A stretch of 12,101 nucleotides of DNA from positions 1-12,101 of the forward strand of contig CAKTZW010000024.1 in NCBI GenBank assembly GCA_934636065.1. Direction: 5' to 3'. The position numbers and the translations under genes were made by a program. Position 1 is the stretch's first letter. Every line of letters begins with the position of its first letter. The stretch is from an uncultured Labedella sp. GTDB lineage: Bacteria > Actinomycetota > Actinomycetes > Actinomycetales > Microbacteriaceae. The notes below the pieces were generated by a model that searched no databases, was not told the origin of the DNA, and saw nothing but the letters and a program-made list of their open reading frames with translations. Positions 5,845 to 12,101 of the stretch are shown here, piece by piece.

Positions 5845-6207
5845 TCAGAGCCAGTCGAGCGAGTCCTGGTCGCCGTCGACGGCGACCTCGTCGGGCTCCG
5901 TCGCCGCGGCCTTCGTCGAGACGGCGCGTGGAGCCCCGAGTTCGGCCGTCATGGCCGTGAGCTTCGCGACGAGGATGTCGTCGCGGAGTTCCTCCTGGCC
6001 GTCGGGATCGAGGTCCTCCGAGACCAGTTGGCTCGCCGGACCGACCAGCAGGGTGGCGCGGATCGTGGTTCCGTCAGGCCGCCGGATCGGGATGGACACG
6101 GTCTCGGCGGTGTTCGCGCGAGCGAGCGCTCCGGCGTACTCGAGGAGCGCTCGAGCGATCTCGTCGCCCGTCACGAGACTCTCCGTGGTGTAGAAGATGC
6201 GCTGCAT
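5845..6207 (-). CDS. Hypothetical acidic-tailed small protein
   Basis: This is a 120-residue soluble protein. I recall similar sequences starting MQ-I-Y in Microbacteriaceae but no assigned family or function. The N-terminal half contains GDEIARALLEYAGALARANTAETVSIPI (14-41), a helix then strand, and TIRATLLVGPASQLVSEDL (48-66), the most characteristic block; a helix ELRDDILVAKLTAMTAELG follows (73-91). The last 25 residues are acidic and apparently disordered, ending DSLDWL. The start at 6207 has no properly spaced ribosome site (GAGGGC abuts the ATG). However, TTGACT (6219-6214) ends 6 bases before the ATG, so a leaderless transcript would explain this. It faces the Mn catalase across the shared terminator and diverges from DUF7882 copy D. 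Confidence 0.75.
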   Translation of the reverse strand: MQRIFYTTESLVTGDEIARALLEYAGALARANTAETVSIPIRRPDGTTIRATLLVGPASQLVSEDLDPDGQEELRDDILVAKLTAMTAELGAPRAVSTKAAATEPDEVAVDGDQDSLDWL

Positions 6208-6213
6208 GCCCTC

Positions 6214-6243
6214 AGTCAATGCGGCGCTGCGAGAGGGAGTCAA
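6214..6243 (-). promoter_or_regulatory. Possible leaderless promoter of the acidic-tailed small protein
   Basis: On the minus strand TTGACT (6243-6238) could be a -35 and, 18 bases on, TTGACT (6219-6214) a weak -10 with the terminal T in place. That would put transcription initiation at about 6207, the ATG itself. The -10 match is poor, so this is tentative. Confidence 0.25.
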
Positions 6244-6319
6244 CCCGCAGACGGCGACCCGCCGGTGTGGGAGGGGACCGGCGGCGCGCGGGCACCTACT
6301 CCTCCCTCGCAGCCGTGTC

Positions 6320-6357
6320 AATCCTCGGATCGCGAATGTCTCGCGGCACCCACACTG
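6320..6357 (+). promoter_or_regulatory. Candidate promoter of DUF7882 copy D with shared element
   Basis: CAATCCT (6320-6326) is followed by 24 bases and CCACACT (6351-6357), with CACACT as -10. The wider GTCAATCCTC differs from the exact 10-mer by one base. A start near 6364 gives a leader of about 41 bases, much like the NTF2-like gene. Confidence 0.5.
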
Positions 6358-6404
6358 GGGACACCGGCGGACATCGTCCGCACCGGGATCTGAGGGGATA
6401 CGCC

Positions 6405-6746
6405 ATGGGAACACTCAAGTACGGCACTCGAGAGCTCCCGGTCGAGGACCGGCTGCTCGCTCACGTCGGCGTCGTCGTGACGCAGAAGCTCCGCCGGAGG
6501 GAGTGCTTCCTGCTCACCCTGCATCCGGCGGATCGGCGCAGCGAGACCGACGCGATCTGGGTGAGCGCCTACAACGACATCTCCTTCGCCTATTCGGGGA
6601 ATCGGATCCCCTCGCTCAACCACGCCTGGCTCGAGCTGATGATGACGCAGTCGTACTCGATGCACGGGCTCGACCTCACGTCGGCGGTCGAGCCGGTTCC
6701 CGAGGGCGTTCCGGCCCGGACGCACATCGGCACCCGCGCCTCCTAG
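6405..6746 (+). CDS. DUF7882 family small protein, copy D
   Basis: This 113-residue protein reads MGTLKYG, LPVEDRLLAHVGV (11-23), TQKLRRRECFLLTL (26-39), DAIWVSAYNDISFAYSG (49-65), RIPSLNHAWLELMMTQSYS (67-85) and a 25-residue tail. The first Asp of the usual DDR is Glu here (EDR), and Cys34 replaces the Ser of RRxES, making it the only copy with a cysteine in that block. The function is unknown. The start is supported by GAGGGG 7 bases upstream and by alignment with the other copies. It is preceded by its own shared-element promoter. Its last seven codons and stop lie inside a strong terminator hairpin, so the C-terminus THIGTRAS is partly dictated by the RNA structure. It converges on the DUF4190 gene. 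Confidence 0.87.
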   Translation: MGTLKYGTRELPVEDRLLAHVGVVVTQKLRRRECFLLTLHPADRRSETDAIWVSAYNDISFAYSGNRIPSLNHAWLELMMTQSYSMHGLDLTSAVEPVPEGVPARTHIGTRAS

Positions 6747-6760
6747 GCGGGGTGCCGATG
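6725..6760 (+). terminator. Strong terminator hairpin overlapping the 3' end of DUF7882 copy D
   Basis: CATCGGCACCC (6725-6735) pairs with GGGTGCCGATG (6750-6760) over 11 bp. After a bulged G, CGCCT (6737-6741) pairs with AGGCG (6745-6749) around a CCT loop. The TAG stop at 6744-6746 lies in the inner stem. It is also positioned to stop minus-strand transcripts from the convergent DUF4190 gene. Confidence 0.75.
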
Positions 6761-6788
6761 CTCGCCGCTTCCGGTGGCGGGAGGGTTG

Positions 6789-7172
6789 TCAGGGGCAGGT
6801 GTAGGTGACGCCGCCCTCGGTGTGCGTACCCGAGCCGAGCTCGCTGCACACCTGGTTGATCTGCTCGACGGCCGCGCCGCCCAGTGCCACCAGTGCCACG
6901 ATCGAGATGATGATCACGATCGTCCCGATGATGCCGATGATGATGCCCGCGAGGGCGAACCCGTTCTTCGCGCCGGCCTTCCGCGACTGCACGAGGGCGA
7001 CGATGCTGAGGATCACCCCGATGGGCGCCGCGAGGAACGCGAGCACGAAGCCGACGATGCCGAGCGTCCGCCCGGGGACCGGACCGTTCGCGCCCGGGCC
7101 GCCCGAGTACTGGGGCGCACCGGGATACTGCTGACCGGAGGAGTGGGAGGCCGGGGGGTACTGCTCGCTCAT
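6789..7172 (-). CDS. DUF4190 domain membrane protein
   Basis: This 127-residue protein has a Tyr/Pro/Gly/Gln-rich cytoplasmic N-terminus (1-35, with repeated QYPG/QYSGG units), then two membrane helices around 36-61 and 72-98. They are joined by the loop QSRKAGAKNGFALAG, whose QSRK and NGFALAGIIIG blocks are typical of DUF4190 proteins. The C-terminus (99-127), probably outside the cell, holds Cys109 and Cys126, which could form a disulfide. The family is widespread in actinobacteria and functionally unassigned. The start at 7172 is chosen because AAAGG precedes it by 8 bases; the upstream open frame is a shadow of the divergent HAD gene. A -10-like TACAGT lies at 7208-7203. Confidence 0.88.
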   Translation of the reverse strand: MSEQYPPASHSSGQQYPGAPQYSGGPGANGPVPGRTLGIVGFVLAFLAAPIGVILSIVALVQSRKAGAKNGFALAGIIIGIIGTIVIIISIVALVALGGAAVEQINQVCSELGSGTHTEGGVTYTCP

Positions 7173-7202
7173 GTGCTGCCTTTCGCTGAGGAGGTCTCCG
7201 CC

Positions 7203-7208
7203 ACTGTA
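7203..7208 (-). promoter_or_regulatory. -10-like hexamer for DUF4190 gene
   Basis: TACAGT on the minus strand, about 30 bases before the start codon, fits an actinobacterial TANNNT -10. No clear -35 accompanies it. Confidence 0.4.
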
Positions 7209-7250
7209 GCGATCGAGGTGCGGTGCCCGGAAGGGCCATCGGCCGAGCCG

Positions 7251-7256
7251 TAGCAT
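7251..7256 (+). promoter_or_regulatory. -10-like hexamer placing transcription start at the HAD gene start codon
   Basis: TAGCAT ends 7 bases before the GTG at 7264, the spacing expected for a leaderless transcript. No ribosome site of normal spacing is needed in that case; only GAGG (7258-7261) lies between, too close to act as one. Confidence 0.45.
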
Positions 7257-7263
7257 TGAGGCT

Positions 7264-8217
7264 GTGAGCACCCCCGACGCGCCGACGTCCCCCCTCCGTT
7301 CCGTCGCCTCCGCCACGGAGCCGCCCGTCGGTCTCCTGCTCGACGTGGATGGCCCCGTCGCGAGCCCCGACACCCGCACCGTGCGACTGGAGTCCGTGGC
7401 CTCCGATCTCGCAGCGCTCGCGAACGCCGGGGCCCTCGTCGTGTTCAACACCGGCCGCGCCGCCGCCTTCATCCGAGACGTCGTCGTGCCGGCGGTGCGC
7501 GGCGCCGGGCTCGAACCCGGGCGCCGGTTGTGGGCGGTGTGCGAGAAGGGGGCCGTGTGGTTCGGTTTCGACGCCGAGTCGGTCGAGGAGCCGGAGGTCG
7601 ACCGCGACCTCGCGATGGACGAGTCACTCGAGAGCTGGGTCGAGGCCCGGGTGGCGGAGCGGTACGCGGACACGATGTTCTTCGACCGGGAGAAGCTCGC
7701 GATGATCTCGGTCGAGCAGATCATCGAGGTGCCGCGCTCGGCGTATCACGAGGCGCAGGCGCGCTTCGACGAGGACGTCGTCGAGCGGGTCCTCGCCACG
7801 GGTGGGGGCGTGCAGCGCGAGGGACGTGTCGAGCTCGGTGACGCCGGGCGGGTGACCGTCCGCATCGACCCGACGATCATCTCGACGGACATCGAGCATC
7901 CGTCGCTCGGCAAGGACCTCGGCGCGCAGCGCGCCGTCCTGCTCGCGCGGGAGCACGGGCTGCGGATCCCCTCGGTGTGGCGGACGATGGGCGACTCCCG
8001 CTCGGACTACGCGATGGCCGACTGGCTGCACGCCAACGGCTATTCCGTCGCCCACATCGACGTGCGACCGGCTGACGGCGTGCCCTCGACGCCGTATCCG
8101 GTGCTGACGGCGGCGGAGGAGCTCGTCCACGACGATGCCGCGGCCGTCTTCCTCACCCGGTGGCGGGAGCTCACGGTGCGCGGCGCCTGGGGCGAGGGTC
8201 AGACCCCCGACGCCTGA
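7264..8217 (+). CDS. HAD-superfamily hydrolase (Cof/sugar-phosphatase-like)
   Basis: This 317-residue cytoplasmic protein carries the four HAD motifs: motif I LLLDVDGPV with nucleophile Asp27 and acid/base Asp29, motif II VVFNTGR with Thr63, motif III Lys217 in SLGKDLGAQRAV, and motif IV GDSRSDYAMADWL with Asp244 and Asp248 for magnesium. A cap of about 130 residues lies between motifs II and III, as in class IIB (Cof-type and sucrose/trehalose phosphatase-like) members. The substrate, probably a phosphorylated small molecule, cannot be assigned. The GTG start is supported by a -10 hexamer that places the transcription start at that codon. It diverges from the DUF4190 gene and converges on the glycosylase with a 23-base gap. 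Confidence 0.88.
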   Translation: MSTPDAPTSPLRSVASATEPPVGLLLDVDGPVASPDTRTVRLESVASDLAALANAGALVVFNTGRAAAFIRDVVVPAVRGAGLEPGRRLWAVCEKGAVWFGFDAESVEEPEVDRDLAMDESLESWVEARVAERYADTMFFDREKLAMISVEQIIEVPRSAYHEAQARFDEDVVERVLATGGGVQREGRVELGDAGRVTVRIDPTIISTDIEHPSLGKDLGAQRAVLLAREHGLRIPSVWRTMGDSRSDYAMADWLHANGYSVAHIDVRPADGVPSTPYPVLTAAEELVHDDAAAVFLTRWRELTVRGAWGEGQTPDA

Positions 8218-8240
8218 GCGGCGGGTGGTCCGGCGGCGCG

Positions 8241-9017
8241 TCAGGTCTGGCAGTAGGGGCACCAGTAGGTGACGCGGAGGGCGAGCTCGTTCGCACCGAG
8301 TTCTCCCTTCCGGATGCGGGTGCCGCAACGGCGGCACGGCTTGCCCTCGCGCCCGTACACCCACACCTGGCGGCCGGGGCGCAGGTCGCCCGTCGTGGTG
8401 CGCTCGACGCGGTCGCGGTTCGCGTGGATGAGGCGGTGCGCGAGTTCCACGGTCCGCGGCACGTCCACCTCGCCGATCGGCCGGGTGGGGAGGGCGCCGC
8501 GCAGGAAGCAGAGCTCGTTGACGTACTCGTTGCCGAGTCCCGCGAGGTTGCGCTGGTCGAGGAGGGCGACGGCGACGGGCCTCGAAGGATCCGAGGTGAG
8601 CCGGTCGATCGCCTCGCGGGCGTCCCAGTCCGGTCCGAGCAGGTCGGGACCGAGGTGCCCGACGAGGTCGTCCTCGCGATCGCGCGGCACGAGTTCCGTG
8701 ACGCCGAGCTCGAAGCCGACCGCCGTCCACGATTCGGTGCCCACGACGGCGCGCACCGTGTGATCGGGTCGGCGCCACGGCGAGTCCGGGCGGTACAGGT
8801 GCCAGGACCCCTCCATCTTCAGGTGGGTGTGCAGGGTGAAGTCGCCGACGTGATGGAGGATGTGCTTGCCCCGGGCGACGACGTCGTGGATGCGCTCGCC
8901 CCGCAGATCCGTCGTCGCGAAGGCGGGGACCCGGAGATCCCAGCGGGTCACCGTGTCGTCCGCCAATGCGCGGTTGAGCTGCGCCACGGTGCGGTAGACG
9001 GTGTCGCCCTCAGGCAC
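8241..9017 (-). CDS. nei: Fpg/Nei family DNA glycosylase/AP lyase (endonuclease VIII type)
   Basis: This 258-residue base-excision-repair enzyme removes oxidised bases, mainly pyrimidines in Nei members, and cleaves the abasic site by beta/delta elimination. Visible features: the processed N-terminus PEGDT, giving catalytic Pro2 and Glu3; Lys51 in ARGKHI; the helix-two-turn-helix block VALLDQRNLAGLGNEYVNE; and a C-terminal zinc finger with Cys228, Cys231, Cys253 and Cys256 (CRRC and CPYC) and an Arg248 in its loop. The sequence agrees block by block with the mycobacterial Nei1 I remember (CRRCGT, YWCPxCQ). The start is GTG at 9017, overlapping the end of the Lhr gene by 8 bases; MPEGD cannot be extended without losing the N-terminal proline catalyst. 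The pairing with Lhr is common in actinobacteria and points to a joint repair operon. Confidence 0.95.
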   Translation of the reverse strand: MPEGDTVYRTVAQLNRALADDTVTRWDLRVPAFATTDLRGERIHDVVARGKHILHHVGDFTLHTHLKMEGSWHLYRPDSPWRRPDHTVRAVVGTESWTAVGFELGVTELVPRDREDDLVGHLGPDLLGPDWDAREAIDRLTSDPSRPVAVALLDQRNLAGLGNEYVNELCFLRGALPTRPIGEVDVPRTVELAHRLIHANRDRVERTTTGDLRPGRQVWVYGREGKPCRRCGTRIRKGELGANELALRVTYWCPYCQT

Positions 9018-12000
9018 GCCGGATCCTCAGCCCTCGCGGTGTCTCGGTGAAGCCCGCCTCCCGGAGCGGGAGGGACAACCTGCTCCCGAGCGCGAACTCG
9101 CCGTTCACGTTCTCCACGGCGAGCTTCTCGACGCGACCGTCGCGCACCACCTGCGCGAGCGACACGACCGCACCGCGCACGAGCTCGTCGTCCTCCGTGA
9201 AGACGAGGAGCGACGAGCCGCCACGCTCGAGGTAGAACACGAGCTCGCCGTCGACGATCGTGACGAGACCGCCGGCCTTGCGACCGGGCCGATGCTTCGT
9301 GCCGGTGGTCTCGGCGCTCGGCCACGGCAGCGCGGCCCCGTAGGGATTCGCCGGGTCGGTGGCGGCGAGGGTCACGGCGCGAAGGCGCTCTCCCGGCTTC
9401 TCGCCGCGCGGCTCCGTGCGGACGAAGGTGCGGACCCGGTCGACCGTTCCGGAGGTGGAGAACTGCGCGGCGCCGAGCCCGTCGATGATGTAGCCGCGCC
9501 GTGCTCGGCCCTTCTCCTCGAAGCCGCTCAACACCTTGTAGGCGAGGGCGAAACCCCCGGGCACGCCTTCGGTCGCGACGGAGCCCCGGGTGACGATGCC
9601 GTACCGGTCGAGCAGGATCTCCGCGGTGGCGGCGGCGCGGATCGTGGCGTCGCCCTCGGCGAGCGGGAGGATCGACCACCGGCCGCCGAGACGCGGCCCG
9701 CCCACGCGCGTGGACATGGTGGGGCGGGGAACGGCTCGACCGCGGTACGTACGCGCTCGGGGAGCGGCCCGCGTGCTGCGGTGCGCGCCCCCTCCTCCCG
9801 TCAGGGTGCGGAGCGGACTGAAGGTGTCGTTCGTGATGAGGCCCGCCCACACGAGATCCCAGATCGCCGCGACGAGCGCCTTGTCGTCCTCCGCGCCGGT
9901 GCTCTCCGCGAGCTGGGTGAAGAAGTAGGCTCCGCCGGTGCCGAGGGCGAGCAGGATCTCGCGTTGGAGGGCGTCCGGCTCGTGGTCACGCGCCGTGGGG
10001 AGGGTGACGGGGGCGGCGTCGGCGGGGTGGAGGGCGACCCACCCGTCGTTGCCCGGCAGCGAGCCGGCGCCGGACCACGACACCTCACCCGTCGCCGTGA
10101 GCTCGTCGAGCATCGCGGGGGAGTAGTCGCGCACCCGCTGCGGAAGGACGAGCGACTCCCACGCCGAGGCCGGGATGGGGACGCCGGCGAGCTGCTCCAC
10201 CACGGTGAGGACGCCGTCGACGCCCCGCAAGGAGCCGCCGACGTGCTGCCAGTCCGGGAGGAACCGCGCGAACGTGGGCTGGTCGACGGGCTCGACCTCG
10301 TGGCGCAGGGCCGCGAGCGAACGCACGCGCAACCGCCGGAGGACCTCGGCGTCGCACCACTCGTCGTCGTCGGTGCCGCGTTCGCGAGCGGCCGTGAGGA
10401 ACTCGCCGCTCGTGATGCGGCGTTCGTCGGCGAGGCGACCCAGCGTGTGGCGGGCGACGGCGGGTCCGATCCCGAACCGGCGGGCGACCGAGGCCGTCGT
10501 GAACGGACCGTGGGTCCGGGCGTAGCGCGCTACAAGATCGCCGAGGGGGTCGGCGACGGGCTCGATGAAGGCGACGGGCACCCCGATGGGGAGCGGCACC
10601 CCGAGGGCGTCGCGCAGTCGGGACGCGTCCTCGATCGCGGCCCACCACTCGGCACCGGCGAAGGACGCGCGGATGACGCGCTTCGACGCCTCGAGGGTGC
10701 GCAGGTGCGCGAGGGCGTTCTCGGGTGCGGCGTGCGGGACCGCCGGGGACGGTTCGGCGTCCTCGCCCGTACTCGCCGATTGGGCCGCCTCCGCGCTCGC
10801 CGGAGCCGCGGCCTCCTCGGCCTCGAGCCGCTCGGCCACCTCGTCGACCGTGAGAGGGCCGAGCATCCGCACGAGGTCCGCGGCCCCTTCTACGCCCCGC
10901 ATGCGCCGCTCGGGCAGGAGCCGCTGCAGTTCGAGCTCCGTGCGCGTGATGACGCCCGGGTCGAGCAGCTCGCGCAGCTCGACGTTGCCGAGGAGCTCGG
11001 ACAGCATGCCCTGGTCGAGAGCGAGGGCGGCGGCGCGCCGCTCGGCGAGCGGACTGTCGCCCTCGTACATGAACGCGCCGACGTACCCGAACAGGAGCGA
11101 GGCGGCGAAGGGGGACGGGGTGTCCGTCGTGGTCTCGACGACGCGCACCGCCCGCGAGCCGATCCGCTTGGCGAGGTCGAGCAGGGCCGGGAGATCGTAG
11201 ACGTCCTGCAGGCACTCCCGCACCGTCTCGAGGAGGATCGGAAAGTCCGGGTAGCGCTTCGCGACGTCGAGGAGCTGCGCGGAACGCTGGCGTTGCTGCC
11301 ACAGGGGCGCTCGAGAGCCGGGGCGGCGATTGGGGAGCAGGAGGGCGCGCGCGGCGCACTCCCGGAACCGTGACGCGAAGAGCGCGGATCCGCCGACCTC
11401 GTCCCGCACGATCGCCTCGAGCTCGTCGGGGTCGATCACGAAGAGGTCGGCACCGGGCGGCTCGGCATCCGTGTCGGGCACGCGCACGATGATGCCGTCG
11501 TCGCTCGCCGTGGCGCCGCCTTCGACCCCGAGCCGCTCCCGCACCCGGGCCGCGACAGCGAGCGCCCAGGGGGCGTGGACGTGCATCCCGTACGGGGAGT
11601 GCAGGATGACGCGCCAGTCGCCGAGCTCGTCGCGACTGCGCTCGACGACGAGCGTGCGGTCGGTCGGGAGGTGGCCGGTCGCGCGCTTCTGCTCCGACAG
11701 GTAGGTGAGGAGATTGCCGACGGCACGATCGTCGAGTCCCGCCGCGGCGAGGCGCGACTCGGCGGCGGGTCGATCGGCCGCGTCGGTCTCACGCATGAAG
11801 GCGCCGATCGCTTCGCCGAGCTCGGCGGGGCGACCGAGGCCGTCGCCCTTCCAGAACGGGAGCCGCCCCGGTTGGCCGAACGCGGGCGTGACGAGCACGC
11901 GGTCGTGCGTGATCTCCTGGATCGTCCAACTGGTCGCGCCGAGCGCGAAGACGTCGCCGACGCGCGACTCGTACACCATCTCCTCGTCGAGCTGGCCGAC

Positions 12001-12101
12001 GCGCGTGCCGCCCTTGGCGTCGCCACCCACCATGTGCACGGCGAACATGCCGCGGTCGGGGATGGTGCCGCCGCTCGTGACGGCGAGCCGCTGGGCGCCG
12101 G
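9010..12101 (-). CDS. lhr: ATP-dependent helicase Lhr, C-terminal two thirds (5' truncated by window edge)
   Basis: The frame is open from the window edge to the TGA at 9010; 1029 residues are visible of a protein that normally has about 1500-1600. The RecA domains with Walker A and DExH boxes are outside the window. The visible part begins in TSGGTIPDRGMFAVHM (about 12030-12078), followed by LGATSW and FWKGDGLGRPAELG (about 11815-11856), HSPYGMHVHAPW (about 11566-11601) and RAPLWQQRQRSAQLL (about 11270-11312), all standard Lhr signatures of its winged-helix and beta-sheet core. A winged-helix-like region FTTASVARRFGIGPAVARHTLGRL (about 10435-10510) and a long C-terminal domain, ending in LREAGFTETPRGLRIRRA, complete the Lhr-CTD. 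Lhr is a 3'-to-5' translocase linked to DNA damage repair in mycobacteria. An Ala/Glu-rich linker (about 10720-10850) separates core and C-terminal domains. The gene is the upstream partner of the Nei gene, overlapping it by 8 bases. Confidence 0.96.
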   Translation of the reverse strand, partial: GAQRLAVTSGGTIPDRGMFAVHMVGGDAKGGTRVGQLDEEMVYESRVGDVFALGATSWTIQEITHDRVLVTPAFGQPGRLPFWKGDGLGRPAELGEAIGAFMRETDAADRPAAESRLAAAGLDDRAVGNLLTYLSEQKRATGHLPTDRTLVVERSRDELGDWRVILHSPYGMHVHAPWALAVAARVRERLGVEGGATASDDGIIVRVPDTDAEPPGADLFVIDPDELEAIVRDEVGGSALFASRFRECAARALLLPNRRPGSRAPLWQQRQRSAQLLDVAKRYPDFPILLETVRECLQDVYDLPALLDLAKRIGSRAVRVVETTTDTPSPFAASLLFGYVGAFMYEGDSPLAERRAAALALDQGMLSELLGNVELRELLDPGVITRTELELQRLLPERRMRGVEGAADLVRMLGPLTVDEVAERLEAEEAAAPASAEAAQSASTGEDAEPSPAVPHAAPENALAHLRTLEASKRVIRASFAGAEWWAAIEDASRLRDALGVPLPIGVPVAFIEPVADPLGDLVARYARTHGPFTTASVARRFGIGPAVARHTLGRLADERRITSGEFLTAARERGTDDDEWCDAEVLRRLRVRSLAALRHEVEPVDQPTFARFLPDWQHVGGSLRGVDGVLTVVEQLAGVPIPASAWESLVLPQRVRDYSPAMLDELTATGEVSWSGAGSLPGNDGWVALHPADAAPVTLPTARDHEPDALQREILLALGTGGAYFFTQLAESTGAEDDKALVAAIWDLVWAGLITNDTFSPLRTLTGGGGAHRSTRAAPRARTYRGRAVPRPTMSTRVGGPRLGGRWSILPLAEGDATIRAAATAEILLDRYGIVTRGSVATEGVPGGFALAYKVLSGFEEKGRARRGYIIDGLGAAQFSTSGTVDRVRTFVRTEPRGEKPGERLRAVTLAATDPANPYGAALPWPSAETTGTKHRPGRKAGGLVTIVDGELVFYLERGGSSLLVFTEDDELVRGAVVSLAQVVRDGRVEKLAVENVNGEFALGSRLSLPLREAGFTETPRGLRIRRA

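Noticed and set aside
2487..6746. Annotation of the four DUF7882 proteins as ATP-dependent DNA ligases
   Set aside because: I recall this label on homologues, but at 112-124 residues they lack the KxDG nucleotidyl-transfer motif and any ligase domain; the label is probably a propagated error.
6875..6990. GATGAT-rich tract in the DUF4190 gene as a simple repeat
   Set aside because: It is the complement of Ile/Val codons in a membrane helix (ATCATC and similar) and is explained by coding.
7624..8778. A 384-codon minus-strand frame overlapping the HAD and Nei genes
   Set aside because: It is out of frame with Nei and antisense to HAD; the Arg/Pro-rich product shows no family motif.
9001..11373. 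A 790-codon open frame on the plus strand opposite lhr
   Set aside because: It is exactly antisense to a well-conserved helicase, is rich in Arg/Gly/Glu/Asp as expected from the complement of high-GC codons, and has no recognisable domain.

Overview
The window is high-GC DNA with the strong C/G third-position bias of an actinobacterium. Gene content points to Microbacteriaceae: four copies of a small protein family that I know almost only from that group (recalled as DUF7882), an Lhr helicase next to a Nei-type glycosylase, and a DUF4190 membrane protein. I cannot name the genus. No rRNA, tRNA, CRISPR array, insertion sequence, integrase or attachment site is visible.

Layout. (1) 1-2036: the 3' end of a sugar phosphate isomerase/epimerase, the 5' remnant of a TauE/SafE permease gene, and an intact DUF808 (YedI-like) membrane protein, all on +. 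(2) 2037-6760: a block of small genes and one enzyme. It holds an NTF2/SnoaL-like protein (-), DUF7882 copy A (-), copy B (-), a translationally coupled pair made of an unnamed small protein and a DUF2795 protein (-), copy C (+), a dimanganese catalase (+), an unnamed acidic-tailed small protein (-) and copy D (+). Two strong hairpin terminators separate convergent units here. (3) 6789-8217: divergent DUF4190 membrane protein (-) and HAD-family phosphatase (+); the latter looks leaderless. (4) 8241-12101: Nei-type DNA glycosylase and the C-terminal two thirds of the Lhr helicase on -, overlapping by 8 bases, a DNA-repair operon whose 5' end lies outside the window.

The most interesting signal is in block 2. 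Four promoters carry a CAAGCCT-like element exactly 24 bases before a C/G-TANNNT-like -10 region: those of the NTF2-like gene, copies C and D, and the Mn catalase. Two of the four share the exact 10-mer GTCAAGCCTC. None has a recognisable -35 box. I infer a local regulon, probably activator-dependent and stress-related, joining the DUF7882 proteins to peroxide detoxification. Neither the regulator nor the biochemical role of DUF7882 can be read from this sequence.
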